Positions 32,311-40,577 of a stretch of 64,000 nucleotides of DNA are shown in pieces; position 1 is the first letter of the stretch, and each line of letters begins with the position of its first letter. The position numbers and the translations under genes were made by a program. Source of the DNA: Armatimonadota bacterium. GTDB taxonomy: Bacteria > Armatimonadota > Armatimonadia > Armatimonadales > Capsulimonadaceae. Under the pieces are notes generated by a model that had not been told where the DNA came from, ran no database searches, and worked only from the letters and a program-made list of their open reading frames with translations. Location: the NCBI GenBank assembly GCA_025354405.1, contig JANXMY010000190.1, forward strand, positions 1 to 64,000, in the 5' to 3' direction.

Positions 32311-34566
32311 TCAGGGGATTTTCTCATAGATCCCGACGTCGATATACTGGCCACCGTCGGTCTGGTGGCAATGGACGGCGAGCAAATTGTCAGTATTCGG
32401 CTTAAAACTTTGTTTGCTCCCATCGCTAAGCGGACGGTTTTCGTAGCTTGAAATGTACCCGGGTGATGAATAGGCTAAGACACCATTGATATAAATGTCG
32501 ATGTCCTCATCGTGGTAATCACGAACAACGAGACGGCCGATTTGGGCGGTAGTCAAGTTGCCCGGGTTGAACGAACGGCGAAGCCAGATGTCGCCGGGTG
32601 TATTCGTCCAAGGCGTACCGATTATGCCATGACCAGGAGCATCGTCCCCGAAGCCGCCAGGACCTTGCTTCCAGGCAGCATCGTCAAACGAAGTTTTGAA
32701 CCAGTCGGCAGCGACAGGCGAAGTCGTGTATTTCCACACCTGGCTCACTTTTTCTGACGTTGGAACGATCTCGCGGTAAGTCGGCACCGGATACTGAAAG
32801 CGGTTCGCCTTGGCGATCGCAGCGGGATCGCACTTCAAGAAGCGGTCGTACGTCAGCAAACCGTTGAGTTCGTTTTCTACATCCGTAATCTGGGTGTAGA
32901 CAGCTGCACTCATGCCCTTCTGGTCACGAAACGTTTTCAGCTGACCACTAAACTCTGCATAAAGCTCTTCCAGATCCGTACCTTTGGTGACATTTGTGTA
33001 TCCACCGCCTGCGGCAGTCCAGGTATGACCATTCACAAGGTAACCGATTCCGCCGTACTCCCCGCAAGCAAGAGCCTGCGTTGCGCTGGGAGCAGGACAG
33101 GCAGGAGGTGGGTAGCTGTGTATGTCTAAAACATCTCCGGAGCCAGAGTAGCCGCCACCGCTTGCTTCGTTCACGAGGCGTGACGGATCAAGTTTTTTGA
33201 CGACACTCACCAGCCGCGGCGTATCGTACTGCCCCTGGCTTTCGTTGTAGATCTCCCACATGATAATCGAAGGGGTATTTCCGAGGGCATAGACCATTTG
33301 CGTCAGCTCAGATTCAAATTCCGGCTTATCCACAGGGGGAACCGGTTGACCTGAACCTATATAGGAGTTGGGAGAAGGCATATCCTGCCAGACGAGGAGC
33401 CCGAGTTTGTCCGTCCAGTAATACCAGCGAGCCGGCTCGACTTTGATGTGCTTACGTACCATATTGAAGCCGAATGACTTCATCGACTGGATATCGGCCT
33501 TGAGTGCCCCTTCGGTGGGCTGGGTATAAATGCCGTCCGGCCAGAAGCCCTGATCGAGGGGGCCGATTTCGAAAACGAATTTATTGTTAAGCAGCATCTT
33601 CTTGATGCCATGATCGAGTCCTATCGAGATTTTACGCATTCCGAAATAGCTGCCGACTTGATCGATAGTCGTATTTCCGCTGACCAATTTGACGGTAATA
33701 TCGTATAGAAAGGGCGTATCCGGGGACCACAGCTTCGGATGGGCGACAGGGATGGCAAGCTCCATTCCAGGTATGCCGTTAACAGTTTTAACGACTGAGC
33801 CGGCGGCTAGAACGGTGACGACAACTTTCGCATCCGGCTCAGGCGAAGTTGTGTGAACCGTGATATGCACTCGCTGAGCGTCTACATCGGGAACGATCTT
33901 CAGGTCTTGGATCGCCGTTTTTGAGACCGGCTCTAGCCAGACTGTTTGCCAGATTCCGGTCGTCGGCGTGTACATAATCCCGCCGGGATGTATGGACTGC
34001 TTGCCGCGCGGCTCGCCCGCATTGTCGGTGTCATCAAAGACGCGCACGATCAATTCCTGCGCTCCCGTCTTCGCCAGGAACGGGGTAATATCGTAGCTAA
34101 ATGGCAGATAGCCGCCTTTGTGAATACCAACACTTTTGCCGTTGATGTAGACTTCAGACTCAAAATCCACTGCGCCGAAATTGAGCCGAACATGCTTTCC
34201 CTGCCAGGCGACGGGGACGCTAAAGCTGCGCCGGTACCAGAGACGGTCATGGTGCTCCATGACCCCCGACAGCGCCGACTCGACCGGATACGGCACAAGG
34301 ATCTCGCTGGCAAGTTTTTGGCCGGAGGGCACCGCATCGCCTTCGGCACCAGGCTGGTACTGCCAGATACCGTTAAGATTCTGCCAGTCAGTTCGGACCA
34401 GCTGGGGGCGAGGGTAGTCGGGCAGGGGATTCTTGGGATTCACCAGCTTGGCCCACTTCGTCATCAGGGGTGCCTGCTTAGGCTCCCATGCTTTCACCGC
34501 CCCCAGGGAGAAGCAAAGCAGGGCGCCAGTCAAACAGAACAGGCGCGACAGTAATTTTAAGCTCAT
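32311..34566 (-). CDS. Secreted glycoside hydrolase family 2 protein
   Basis: 751 residues from the chosen ATG. A signal peptide (SLKLLSRLFCLTGALLCFSLG) is followed by the GH2 jelly-roll sugar-binding domain, an immunoglobulin-like beta sandwich and a TIM barrel. The acid/base is in WEIYNESQG (Glu near 441) and the nucleophile is probably the Glu of CGEYGG (near 503). A further C-terminal beta-sandwich (WFKTSFDDAAWKQGPGGFGDD onward) may bind carbohydrate. Family activities include beta-galactosidase, beta-glucuronidase and beta-mannosidase; the exact one is not clear. The frame is open 23 codons upstream, but the signal peptide and a GGTGA element ten bases before ATG 34566 favour this start. 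Confidence 0.86.
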   Translation of the reverse strand: MSLKLLSRLFCLTGALLCFSLGAVKAWEPKQAPLMTKWAKLVNPKNPLPDYPRPQLVRTDWQNLNGIWQYQPGAEGDAVPSGQKLASEILVPYPVESALSGVMEHHDRLWYRRSFSVPVAWQGKHVRLNFGAVDFESEVYINGKSVGIHKGGYLPFSYDITPFLAKTGAQELIVRVFDDTDNAGEPRGKQSIHPGGIMYTPTTGIWQTVWLEPVSKTAIQDLKIVPDVDAQRVHITVHTTSPEPDAKVVVTVLAAGSVVKTVNGIPGMELAIPVAHPKLWSPDTPFLYDITVKLVSGNTTIDQVGSYFGMRKISIGLDHGIKKMLLNNKFVFEIGPLDQGFWPDGIYTQPTEGALKADIQSMKSFGFNMVRKHIKVEPARWYYWTDKLGLLVWQDMPSPNSYIGSGQPVPPVDKPEFESELTQMVYALGNTPSIIMWEIYNESQGQYDTPRLVSVVKKLDPSRLVNEASGGGYSGSGDVLDIHSYPPPACPAPSATQALACGEYGGIGYLVNGHTWTAAGGGYTNVTKGTDLEELYAEFSGQLKTFRDQKGMSAAVYTQITDVENELNGLLTYDRFLKCDPAAIAKANRFQYPVPTYREIVPTSEKVSQVWKYTTSPVAADWFKTSFDDAAWKQGPGGFGDDAPGHGIIGTPWTNTPGDIWLRRSFNPGNLTTAQIGRLVVRDYHDEDIDIYINGVLAYSSPGYISSYENRPLSDGSKQSFKPNTDNLLAVHCHQTDGGQYIDVGIYEKIP

Positions 34567-34621
34567 AGCTCCCATTTCACCAAAGGGGAATCTCTGACCT
34601 TTTATTGCGTGAAAATAATAA

Positions 34622-34650
34622 TTGCACACATTCAAAAGGCATGGTATAAT
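34622..34650 (+). promoter_or_regulatory. Promoter of the RRM gene
   Basis: TTGCAC (34622-34627), a 17-base spacer and a perfect TATAAT (34645-34650). Transcription is expected from about 34657, giving an unusually long leader of some 217 bases before the ATG at 34874. Confidence 0.85.
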
Positions 34651-34659
34651 AGCGGCGAT

Positions 34660-34873
34660 ACCGGGAACAGGCCCGGTTGCCTTTCTTTTTCGCTGTCGGT
34701 TTCGTGCCTGCGTGCGTGTCCCCCGGTTCTCTTCGGTGCTGCCGATGTGTCCGAGACCTCCGAAATGTTGGCTGTCCTAAGACGATAAGAAGGCCTGTCA
34801 GTTCAGCTTCCACATGTTCTTGTTTCGAGATGCAGCGGGAGCGCGTCACACATCGAAAGGAGCCATTCCTTCA
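34660..34873 (+). promoter_or_regulatory. Long 5' leader of the RRM gene with a hairpin and U-rich stretch at its start
   Basis: The stretch 34567-34873 holds no gene. The leader opens with hairpin accggg/cccggt (34660-34677), followed closely by a U-rich run (ctttcttttt). This resembles an attenuator. The rest shows no known riboswitch; long structured leaders are typical of cold-induced mRNAs, which fits the encoded protein. The ribosome site AAAGGAG is at 34856-34862. Confidence 0.5.
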
Positions 34874-35314
34874 ATGGCAACCAAACTTTACGTCGGCAAT
34901 CTGAGCTACCAGATGACCGACCAGGAACTTAACGATCTGTTCGCGGAAGCGGGCAATGTCTCCAGCGCACAGGTTGTCACCGACCGTTACACAGGGCAGT
35001 CGCGCGGCTTCGGGTTCGTCGAAATGGCGAGCGAAGATGAAGCGCAGCAGGCAATCGCCGCGATCAATGGCCGAAATGTCGGCAACCGCGCTCTCGTTGT
35101 CAACGAGTCTCGCCCGCGTGAAGGCGGAGCCGGTGGCGGCGGCAGCCGAGGCGGCGGCGGCGGTGGTGGCGGAAGTTACGGCGGCGGCGGTGGTGGCGGA
35201 AGTTACGGCGGCGGTGGCGGTGGCGGAAGCTACGGTGGCGGTGGCGGTGGCGGTGGGAATCGCGGTGGCGGAGGCCGCGGCGGGGATCGCGGCGGCGGCA
35301 ACGATCGCTATTAG
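34874..35314 (+). CDS. Glycine-rich RNA-binding protein with one RRM domain
   Basis: 146 residues. The RRM occupies about 1-80 with RNP2 LYVGNL at 5-10 and RNP1 RGFGFVEM at 44-51. The C-terminal third is almost pure glycine, with SYGGGGGGG-type units repeated three times and an end of RGG/RGGD elements. This layout is that of cyanobacterial and plant cold-inducible glycine-rich RNA-binding proteins, which act as RNA chaperones. Although the frame runs 20 codons upstream, ATG 34874 fits the family and has AAAGGAG upstream. A strong terminator follows. Confidence 0.93.
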   Translation: MATKLYVGNLSYQMTDQELNDLFAEAGNVSSAQVVTDRYTGQSRGFGFVEMASEDEAQQAIAAINGRNVGNRALVVNESRPREGGAGGGGSRGGGGGGGGSYGGGGGGGSYGGGGGGGSYGGGGGGGGNRGGGGRGGDRGGGNDRY

Positions 35315-35321
35315 TTCAATC

Positions 35322-35360
35322 CAGAAAGGCCCGGAGGAATATCTCCTCCGGGCCTTTCTG
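35322..35360. terminator. Strong terminator after the RRM gene
   Basis: A 17-bp perfect stem (35322-35338 with 35344-35360) around a five-base loop, followed by TTTCATTT on the plus strand. It lies between the RRM gene and the convergent membrane-protein gene ending at 35363 and may serve both. Confidence 0.88.
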
Positions 35361-35362
35361 TT

Positions 35363-35962
35363 TCATTTGGAGAATCGCTGGTACAGAGTCCCCAGTATTG
35401 CCCCATAGAGAAGATGAACTCCCAAAAGCTGCAGCGTCGCCAGCGCAGACCACCCGAGCAGGAAAAGCCCGGTATCTGGAAGAGCGTTTCGCAGCACCGC
35501 TGGATGCAGGCCGTTAGCGAGCGTGATTGTCAGCGCAAGACCAACGAACAATGCTGCCCCAAAGCCAGCACCATGGAAAAGACTCGAACTCTGCAATGTC
35601 CATGATAGTAAAAACGCATACACAACTCCGAGAGAAACCAAAGATCCAGCGAGCACCAAGAGGCCAAGCCACCAGGTCAGGGGGGAAGGGATCGGTGGGT
35701 AGATCATGGATCCCAAAAACTGTGCCAGGTCCATTCGAGTCGCCCAGCCAGCATATGGATAGAGTGTGGTGGGGTATCCGGTCGCTGGCGGAAGCAGCGC
35801 CAGGGTGGCATAGTAAGCAATCAGAAATGACACGCTGGCAGCCGTGCCTGCGGCTAAAGCAGCAAACAAGTGCATACGCTTATCAACCAGCAGGCGCCTC
35901 GGCTGCTCCGCAGCCCCCGACGTTTGTCTCATGAAATGGAGCATCGCCACAAAACCTGCCAT
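35363..35962 (-). CDS. Integral membrane protein of unknown function
   Basis: 199 residues with four to five hydrophobic helices separated by short loops; the second loop contains AGWATRMDLAQFLGSMIYPP. No catalytic motif is recognised. The ATG abuts the TAA of the preceding small membrane protein, so it is the third gene of a coupled minus-strand operon divergent from the alternative complex III operon. A role in respiration or oxidase assembly is guessed from context only. Confidence 0.6.
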   Translation of the reverse strand: MAGFVAMLHFMRQTSGAAEQPRRLLVDKRMHLFAALAAGTAASVSFLIAYYATLALLPPATGYPTTLYPYAGWATRMDLAQFLGSMIYPPIPSPLTWWLGLLVLAGSLVSLGVVYAFLLSWTLQSSSLFHGAGFGAALFVGLALTITLANGLHPAVLRNALPDTGLFLLGWSALATLQLLGVHLLYGAILGTLYQRFSK

Positions 35963-36238
35963 TTAAATTCCTATCCCCTCAATCCCGGTCCAGACGATAT
36001 AAACGACTGCCCAGACTACCACCCCAATAAAAGTCCAGTGAATAAAACGTGGGAGCGGAGCACGATCTTCTTCAAGCACTCCGTAACGTTCGACAGTTTC
36101 CTCGCCGCGTCGCTGCTTGTGGTGCGGTCGATCGCGTCCGACAGTCACGTAAAACCAGGTCGCCAGACTGCCCGCAAGTGTTGCCACGAGTGTTATCCAA
36201 AACCAGAACCACGTATCCGCCCCTTGCATAATTACCAT
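35963..36238 (-). CDS. Small membrane protein, CcoP/FixP N-terminal-like
   Basis: 91 residues with two helices. The linker ERYGVLEEDRAPLPRF followed by IHWTFIGVVVWAVVYIVW resembles the N-terminal anchor of cbb3 oxidase subunit CcoP (EEYDNPLPRWW and helix), but no haem motif follows. The start ATG 36238 is chosen because GGGGAG lies about nine bases upstream. Together with the CcoS-like gene before it, it suggests a cytochrome-oxidase-related role, although no CcoN or CcoO is in the window. Confidence 0.5.
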   Translation of the reverse strand: MVIMQGADTWFWFWITLVATLAGSLATWFYVTVGRDRPHHKQRRGEETVERYGVLEEDRAPLPRFIHWTFIGVVVWAVVYIVWTGIEGIGI

Positions 36239-36251
36239 CAGTTGCTCTCCC

Positions 36252-36578
36252 CTAAAAAGGACATTTTCCACCGGCAGCAATCGGATGTGATGGAGCATGA
36301 AGCGCAATGACCATTGTCAGCACAATCGATGAGAACATCATCACGGCGAATGTCAGCAATACTGCCATCATCAGGCGAACTTTGCGAGCATTAACCGGAA
36401 CAGTTTCCTGCCTGGTCGGCTGCCACTCGGCATCATTGAGTGACCAGGACCTTTGCTCTGCACCGCTGAACTGTTTATGCCGCATAGCCCAGTAGAAAGC
36501 GGGCAAGGCAAGCAGGTGAAATGCCACAAATACGAAGCAGAGTGTTGTCAGCTGGGAAGGATTAAGTGCGTCATTCAT
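36252..36578 (-). CDS. Small membrane protein with CcoS-like motif
   Basis: 108 residues, two membrane helices (about 12-30 and 70-92). Between them lies AMRHKQFSGAEQRSWSLNDAE, similar to the short cytoplasmic GQFDDLEGPA-type motif of CcoS, a cbb3 oxidase assembly factor. The match is partial. It is the first gene of the minus-strand triplet and divergent from actA, with 136 bases between the starts, so joint regulation with alternative complex III is plausible. Confidence 0.5.
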   Translation of the reverse strand: MNDALNPSQLTTLCFVFVAFHLLALPAFYWAMRHKQFSGAEQRSWSLNDAEWQPTRQETVPVNARKVRLMMAVLLTFAVMMFSSIVLTMVIALHAPSHPIAAGGKCPF

Positions 36579-36714
36579 AACAACCCGACTTTACCCGAAA
36601 ACAAGCGTCGGCAAACGTTTGACGCCGGACCGGGCAGGGTACTACTAGGCTAAAGTTTGGCACTCTTTGCTTGACTGCATTAACTTATTTTCGTCTTAGA
36701 AAAGGGTCTCCTGC

Positions 36715-37275
36715 GTGAGCCGCCCCGTCCTCATCCGCTTCATTCTAATCGCCAGCCTGTTATTGCCTGCGTCTCTCTGCATGGCCTTTTTCTGGCCCGA
36801 GACTACCCATGAGCGCAAAACTAACTGGGTCGGTGCACCGGGTCCAACTCAGCCGATCGCCTTCTATCACCATGTCCATGTGAATGAACTTCACATCCCC
36901 TGCGCCTACTGTCACTGGACAGCGGCAAATTCCCGGTATGCCAACTACCCGCCCGTGGAAGTTTGCTGGGGCTGTCACAAGAACATTTCTGTGACCCACC
37001 CACAGATCGCCCGTGTCCGGCAATATTACATCGATAAGAAGCCGATCCCCTGGGTACGGGTCAATCAGCAGCCTGGCTACGTACATTTTGTCCATTCGTC
37101 GCACATCGGGGCGGGAATCGCCTGTGCCACCTGTCATGGCAACGTTGGAAGCATGTATGCGGTCTATCAGCCCATTGAAATGAATATGGGCTGGTGTATC
37201 AGCTGCCACAGACAGTACCAAAAGAAATTCCATCCGTATCAAGCCTCGGTGGATTGTTACACCTGTCATTATTAG
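36715..37275 (+). CDS. actA: Alternative complex III subunit A, pentahaem cytochrome c
   Basis: 186 residues, anchored by one N-terminal helix. Five haem attachment sites: CAYCH 63-67, CWGCH 84-88, CATCH 137-141, CISCH 161-165 and CYTCH 181-185, exactly as in ActA of Rhodothermus and Chloroflexus. It passes electrons from the quinol-oxidising complex toward cytochrome c or an oxidase in the periplasm. The start is GTG at 36715 behind AAAAGGG. It opens a seven-gene operon. Confidence 0.92.
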   Translation: MSRPVLIRFILIASLLLPASLCMAFFWPETTHERKTNWVGAPGPTQPIAFYHHVHVNELHIPCAYCHWTAANSRYANYPPVEVCWGCHKNISVTHPQIARVRQYYIDKKPIPWVRVNQQPGYVHFVHSSHIGAGIACATCHGNVGSMYAVYQPIEMNMGWCISCHRQYQKKFHPYQASVDCYTCHY

Positions 37276-37296
37276 AGATTCGTCTACAAAAATACT

Positions 37297-39753
37297 ATGA
37301 CCGAAATCAGCCGCCGAAAATTCATACAGTTATCCGTACTCGGGAGTGCCGTGGCAGCGTCCGGCTGTGAGATTAAGCCGCTGACCCGGTACCAGCCCGG
37401 AGTCTACCGTTCGGAGGTGACGGGTCAGTACGGCGGATACGACAACCGTGTTTACCCCTATCTGAACCAGCCCGATGGCCTCATGGACGGCGTCCCGCAG
37501 TATTTCGCGACCGTTTGCCGCATGTGCCCCGCCGGCTGCGGCCTCTTTGTCCGCACCATGGGCGGACGTGCCATCAAAATCGAAGGCAATCCCGCCCACC
37601 CGGTCAATCGCGGTGCGACCTGTGCCCGTGCTCAGTCTGCTCTGCAGCACCTCTATAACCCAGATCGTTTGCGCGGACCAGTGCTGCATGCGGAGCGCGG
37701 TGCGGTGAAGTCACGGGAGCGGGGCAACGCCGCAAACCCACCGGATGGGCGGAAGATGATCACGGATATAGTCTCGCAGCCGATTGACTGGGAAGCGGCA
37801 TTGGAAAAGGTTTCGGCAGGGCTCAAATCCGCGACGGGAAACATTGCGATTCTGGCTGACGCACAGGAGTTTTCCGGCAGCCCGACCCTGGGGCGGCAGC
37901 TCCAGCAGTTTGCCCAAAACGCCCAGGCATCGGTCTTTAGTTACTCACTGCTCGACGATGCCCCTTGGCGTGCCGCCGCCAAAGTCGTCTACGGGCAAGA
38001 CCAGCTTCCAGCCTATCAGCTCGACCAGGCAGATGTGATTGTCTCCTTCGGAGGCGACTTCCTGGAAGCGTGGCCATCCCCTGTCTTTTACAGCAGACTC
38101 TTTGGGGAGTTCCGGCAGGGACCGCGCCGAACCCAGGGTGAGCATGGAAAGTTTATCTACGTTGGCCCACGCATGAGCATGACCGCGGCGAAAGCCGATA
38201 CCTGGCTGCCCTGCAATCCGGGAACCGAGAGCGTCGTCGCCCAGGCGGTTGCAAGTGTGCTTCAGGATGCAGGATTTTCTCTGGTTGAGGCAGCATCAGC
38301 GTCAGGCCTGTCCGCCGAGCAGCTGCAGATGCTGGCCGAGGATTTCCGGAATGGCGGAACCCGTGCCGTCGCAGTCGGAGGAAATGGTCTTTTGACATCA
38401 CCCGACGCCACCGCCGCCTTTACGGTTGTTGAGGCACTGAATAAACAGGTCAAGAGCCAGTGTGTTGGATTCGGAAGCGCGGCAATCCCCCTTCCAAATT
38501 CCAGGGCCTCCGGATTTAAGAACATACAGCAGCTTGTCCGTTCGATGCAAAGCGGGCAAGTGGGAGCATTGCTGATCCTGGGCCAACCCAATCCAGTTTT
38601 TACTTTGCCGAATGCGTCGGGGTTTCTGGCGGCGATGCAGAAAGTTCCCTTTGTCGCGGCGCTGACGCCGTTTGAGGATGAAACAACCGCCTGGGCTAAT
38701 ATCGTACTCCCGACACGGACCTTTTTGGAAGATTGGGGCGACCATGTGCCGCCAGTGATCCCACAGGGGATACATTTGGCGACTTTGCAGCAGCCGATCA
38801 TCAACCCGCAGTTTGTTGGTGGTGACGGTATCAACACCCTTGACCCACCCGCTTCCTGGATGGACACGCGCCCATTGGCCGACCTGCTTGTCGACCTCGC
38901 CGCACGTCTGGGCAAGCCGCTCACAGACAGCGATTCGCGCTCAGCCGTTCGCACAACCTGGGCTAAGCTGGGCCAAGCTGACCTTAAGTCATTGACGACA
39001 AACAACGATCCAAGCTGGGTAGCGGCGCTGTCTAAAGGCGGTCTCTGGCAGGAGGTTGCCTCCCAGCCCAGATTTGGGGGGGGTGGAGATGTAGGGGCGG
39101 GGCTTGCCCCTGCCCTCCCTTCCGCTTCCACACCCCAGAATTGGGGCGGGGGGGCATCTTACGCCCTCCACCTGTACCCACAGATCTACAACCACGATGG
39201 CCGTCACGCCAATCTTGGCTGGATGCAGGAAAATCCGGACCCGATGACCATGGCGGTCTGGAACTCCTGGGTGGAGATCAATATGCAGGTGGCACATGAA
39301 CTGGGAATTCGCACGGGAGACATCATTCGTATATCTTCGGCGCACGGTTCGATTGACGTGCCTGCTATCCCCTACCCTGGTCTGCACCCGGGTGCTGTCG
39401 CCATGCCGATCGGCCAGGGACACACGCTTTACGGTCGCAACGCCGAAGCGCGGGGCGTCAATCCGCTGGCGATTTTAGACCCGACGACTGATAGGGTCAC
39501 CGGCGCACTGGCCCTCGGTGCCACACGGGTACGGATCACAAAGATCGCCTCGGCTCAGTCTGGATATCAGATTGACGGCTCGACACTGATACTGGCTCAG
39601 GACCGACCCGGAGGCGCGGAGCCGGAGGCAGTCAAAGATTTGATCCATACGACGGCCAAAGAGTGGAAGACAGCAAAGCCTGTTACCGGCGCACCAAAAA
39701 CACCTGGTTCCATTTTTAACCGCAAAAGTGAGACGGAAGCGCCGCCCCAGTAG
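37297..39753 (+). CDS. actB: Alternative complex III subunit B, molybdopterin-oxidoreductase-like half (split ActB)
   Basis: 818 residues. A Tat signal SRRKF (5-9) is followed by a lipobox ending in Cys24, so the protein is exported folded and lipid-anchored. Cys74, Cys77, Cys81 and Cys109 could bind an iron-sulfur cluster; the rest is the molybdopterin-oxidoreductase fold, which in ActB binds no molybdenum. In described complexes this half is fused to the four-cluster ferredoxin half; here it ends at a TAG at 39751 and the ferredoxin part starts 12 bases later in the same frame. Residues about 585-620 (GGGGDVGAGLAPALPSAS) are a low-complexity insertion made by a palindromic repeat. Confidence 0.9.
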   Translation: MTEISRRKFIQLSVLGSAVAASGCEIKPLTRYQPGVYRSEVTGQYGGYDNRVYPYLNQPDGLMDGVPQYFATVCRMCPAGCGLFVRTMGGRAIKIEGNPAHPVNRGATCARAQSALQHLYNPDRLRGPVLHAERGAVKSRERGNAANPPDGRKMITDIVSQPIDWEAALEKVSAGLKSATGNIAILADAQEFSGSPTLGRQLQQFAQNAQASVFSYSLLDDAPWRAAAKVVYGQDQLPAYQLDQADVIVSFGGDFLEAWPSPVFYSRLFGEFRQGPRRTQGEHGKFIYVGPRMSMTAAKADTWLPCNPGTESVVAQAVASVLQDAGFSLVEAASASGLSAEQLQMLAEDFRNGGTRAVAVGGNGLLTSPDATAAFTVVEALNKQVKSQCVGFGSAAIPLPNSRASGFKNIQQLVRSMQSGQVGALLILGQPNPVFTLPNASGFLAAMQKVPFVAALTPFEDETTAWANIVLPTRTFLEDWGDHVPPVIPQGIHLATLQQPIINPQFVGGDGINTLDPPASWMDTRPLADLLVDLAARLGKPLTDSDSRSAVRTTWAKLGQADLKSLTTNNDPSWVAALSKGGLWQEVASQPRFGGGGDVGAGLAPALPSASTPQNWGGGASYALHLYPQIYNHDGRHANLGWMQENPDPMTMAVWNSWVEINMQVAHELGIRTGDIIRISSAHGSIDVPAIPYPGLHPGAVAMPIGQGHTLYGRNAEARGVNPLAILDPTTDRVTGALALGATRVRITKIASAQSGYQIDGSTLILAQDRPGGAEPEAVKDLIHTTAKEWKTAKPVTGAPKTPGSIFNRKSETEAPPQ
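39091..39115 (+). repeat. Palindromic repeat inserted in frame inside actB
   Basis: The stretch gtaggggcgg-ggcttgcccc-tgccc forms a stem-loop and encodes residues 599-606 (VGAGLAPA) of ActB. It is bracketed by outer inverted sequences (ggggggtgga and tccacacccc). A related palindrome with the same GTAGGG head and GCTTGC centre lies on the minus strand at 48949-48929. Confidence 0.7.
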
Positions 39754-39765
39754 AAAGAATTTATT

Positions 39766-40569
39766 ATGCCGGATGCCAAAGAATTAGCCGCAGAACGCTC
39801 CTCCGGTCCTAGTGGATCGGGCGAAGGGCAGCTGGAAAGAGATTCGCTTCCCTATAGCAAGGATACGGAAGGCGGTCGTCCGACGCGCAAATGGGCTATG
39901 ACCATCGACCTCGACCGCTGTACAGGCTGCCACGCCTGCGAGACTGCCTGCGCCGCTGAAAACAACATTCCCGTCGTGGGGGAACAGCAGGCACATCAGG
40001 GCAGACTGCATCAGTGGATTCGTGTCGAGCGTTACTGGGAGGGCAGCTATCCCAATGTCAAAGCCCGTTTCATGCCTATTCCCTGTCAGCACTGCGACAA
40101 TGCTCCCTGCGAGCCGGTCTGTCCGGTTTATGCGACGTACCATAACCCGGAAGGCCTGAATGCAATGGCTTATAACCGCTGCGTCGGGACTCGCTACTGC
40201 GGCAACAATTGCCCTTACGACGTTCGAATGTTCAACTGGTTTGAGCACTCCTGGGACGAGCCGTTGAACCAGCACCTGAACCCGGACGTCACCGTACGCG
40301 AAAAAGGCGTCATGGAGAAATGCACGTTTTGCGTTCAGCGTATCCGCCGCGCTGAAGAAAAGTCTGATGCCGAGGGCCGGGAGCTGGAGCCTGACGAATT
40401 TACCACGGCCTGCGCTCAGGCCTGCCCACCAAAAGCGATTACGTTTGGCAATGTCAAAGATGACCGCTGGAGCGTCTCGAAGCTCTGGAATGACCCACGC
40501 CGCTTCCGCCTTCTGGAAGAGCTCGGAACGTCGCCCGCCGTGGTGTACCTAAAGACCGTGGAAGACTAA
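39766..40569 (+). CDS. Alternative complex III subunit B, ferredoxin half with four Fe-S clusters (split ActB)
   Basis: 267 residues with four cysteine groups: CTGCHACETAC, CQHCDNAPCEPVCP, CVGTRYCGNNCPYD and CTFC...CAQACPP, matching the NrfC/DmsB-like half of ActB that carries [3Fe-4S] and [4Fe-4S] clusters. It moves electrons between the quinol site and ActA. It follows the larger half by 12 bases in the same reading frame and has only a weak AAAGAA ribosome site, so it may be made by coupling or partial readthrough. Confidence 0.9.
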   Translation: MPDAKELAAERSSGPSGSGEGQLERDSLPYSKDTEGGRPTRKWAMTIDLDRCTGCHACETACAAENNIPVVGEQQAHQGRLHQWIRVERYWEGSYPNVKARFMPIPCQHCDNAPCEPVCPVYATYHNPEGLNAMAYNRCVGTRYCGNNCPYDVRMFNWFEHSWDEPLNQHLNPDVTVREKGVMEKCTFCVQRIRRAEEKSDAEGRELEPDEFTTACAQACPPKAITFGNVKDDRWSVSKLWNDPRRFRLLEELGTSPAVVYLKTVED

Positions 40570-40577
40570 AGGCGCTC

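Noticed and set aside
36619-36699. Promoter of the alternative complex III operon (TTGACG at 36619 or TTGACT at 36671)
   Set aside because: Neither -35-like sequence has a convincing -10 box at proper spacing, so no promoter is called.
38262-39131. 289-codon minus-strand frame within actB
   Set aside because: Antisense to actB with no homologous features; low-complexity due to the palindromic repeat.
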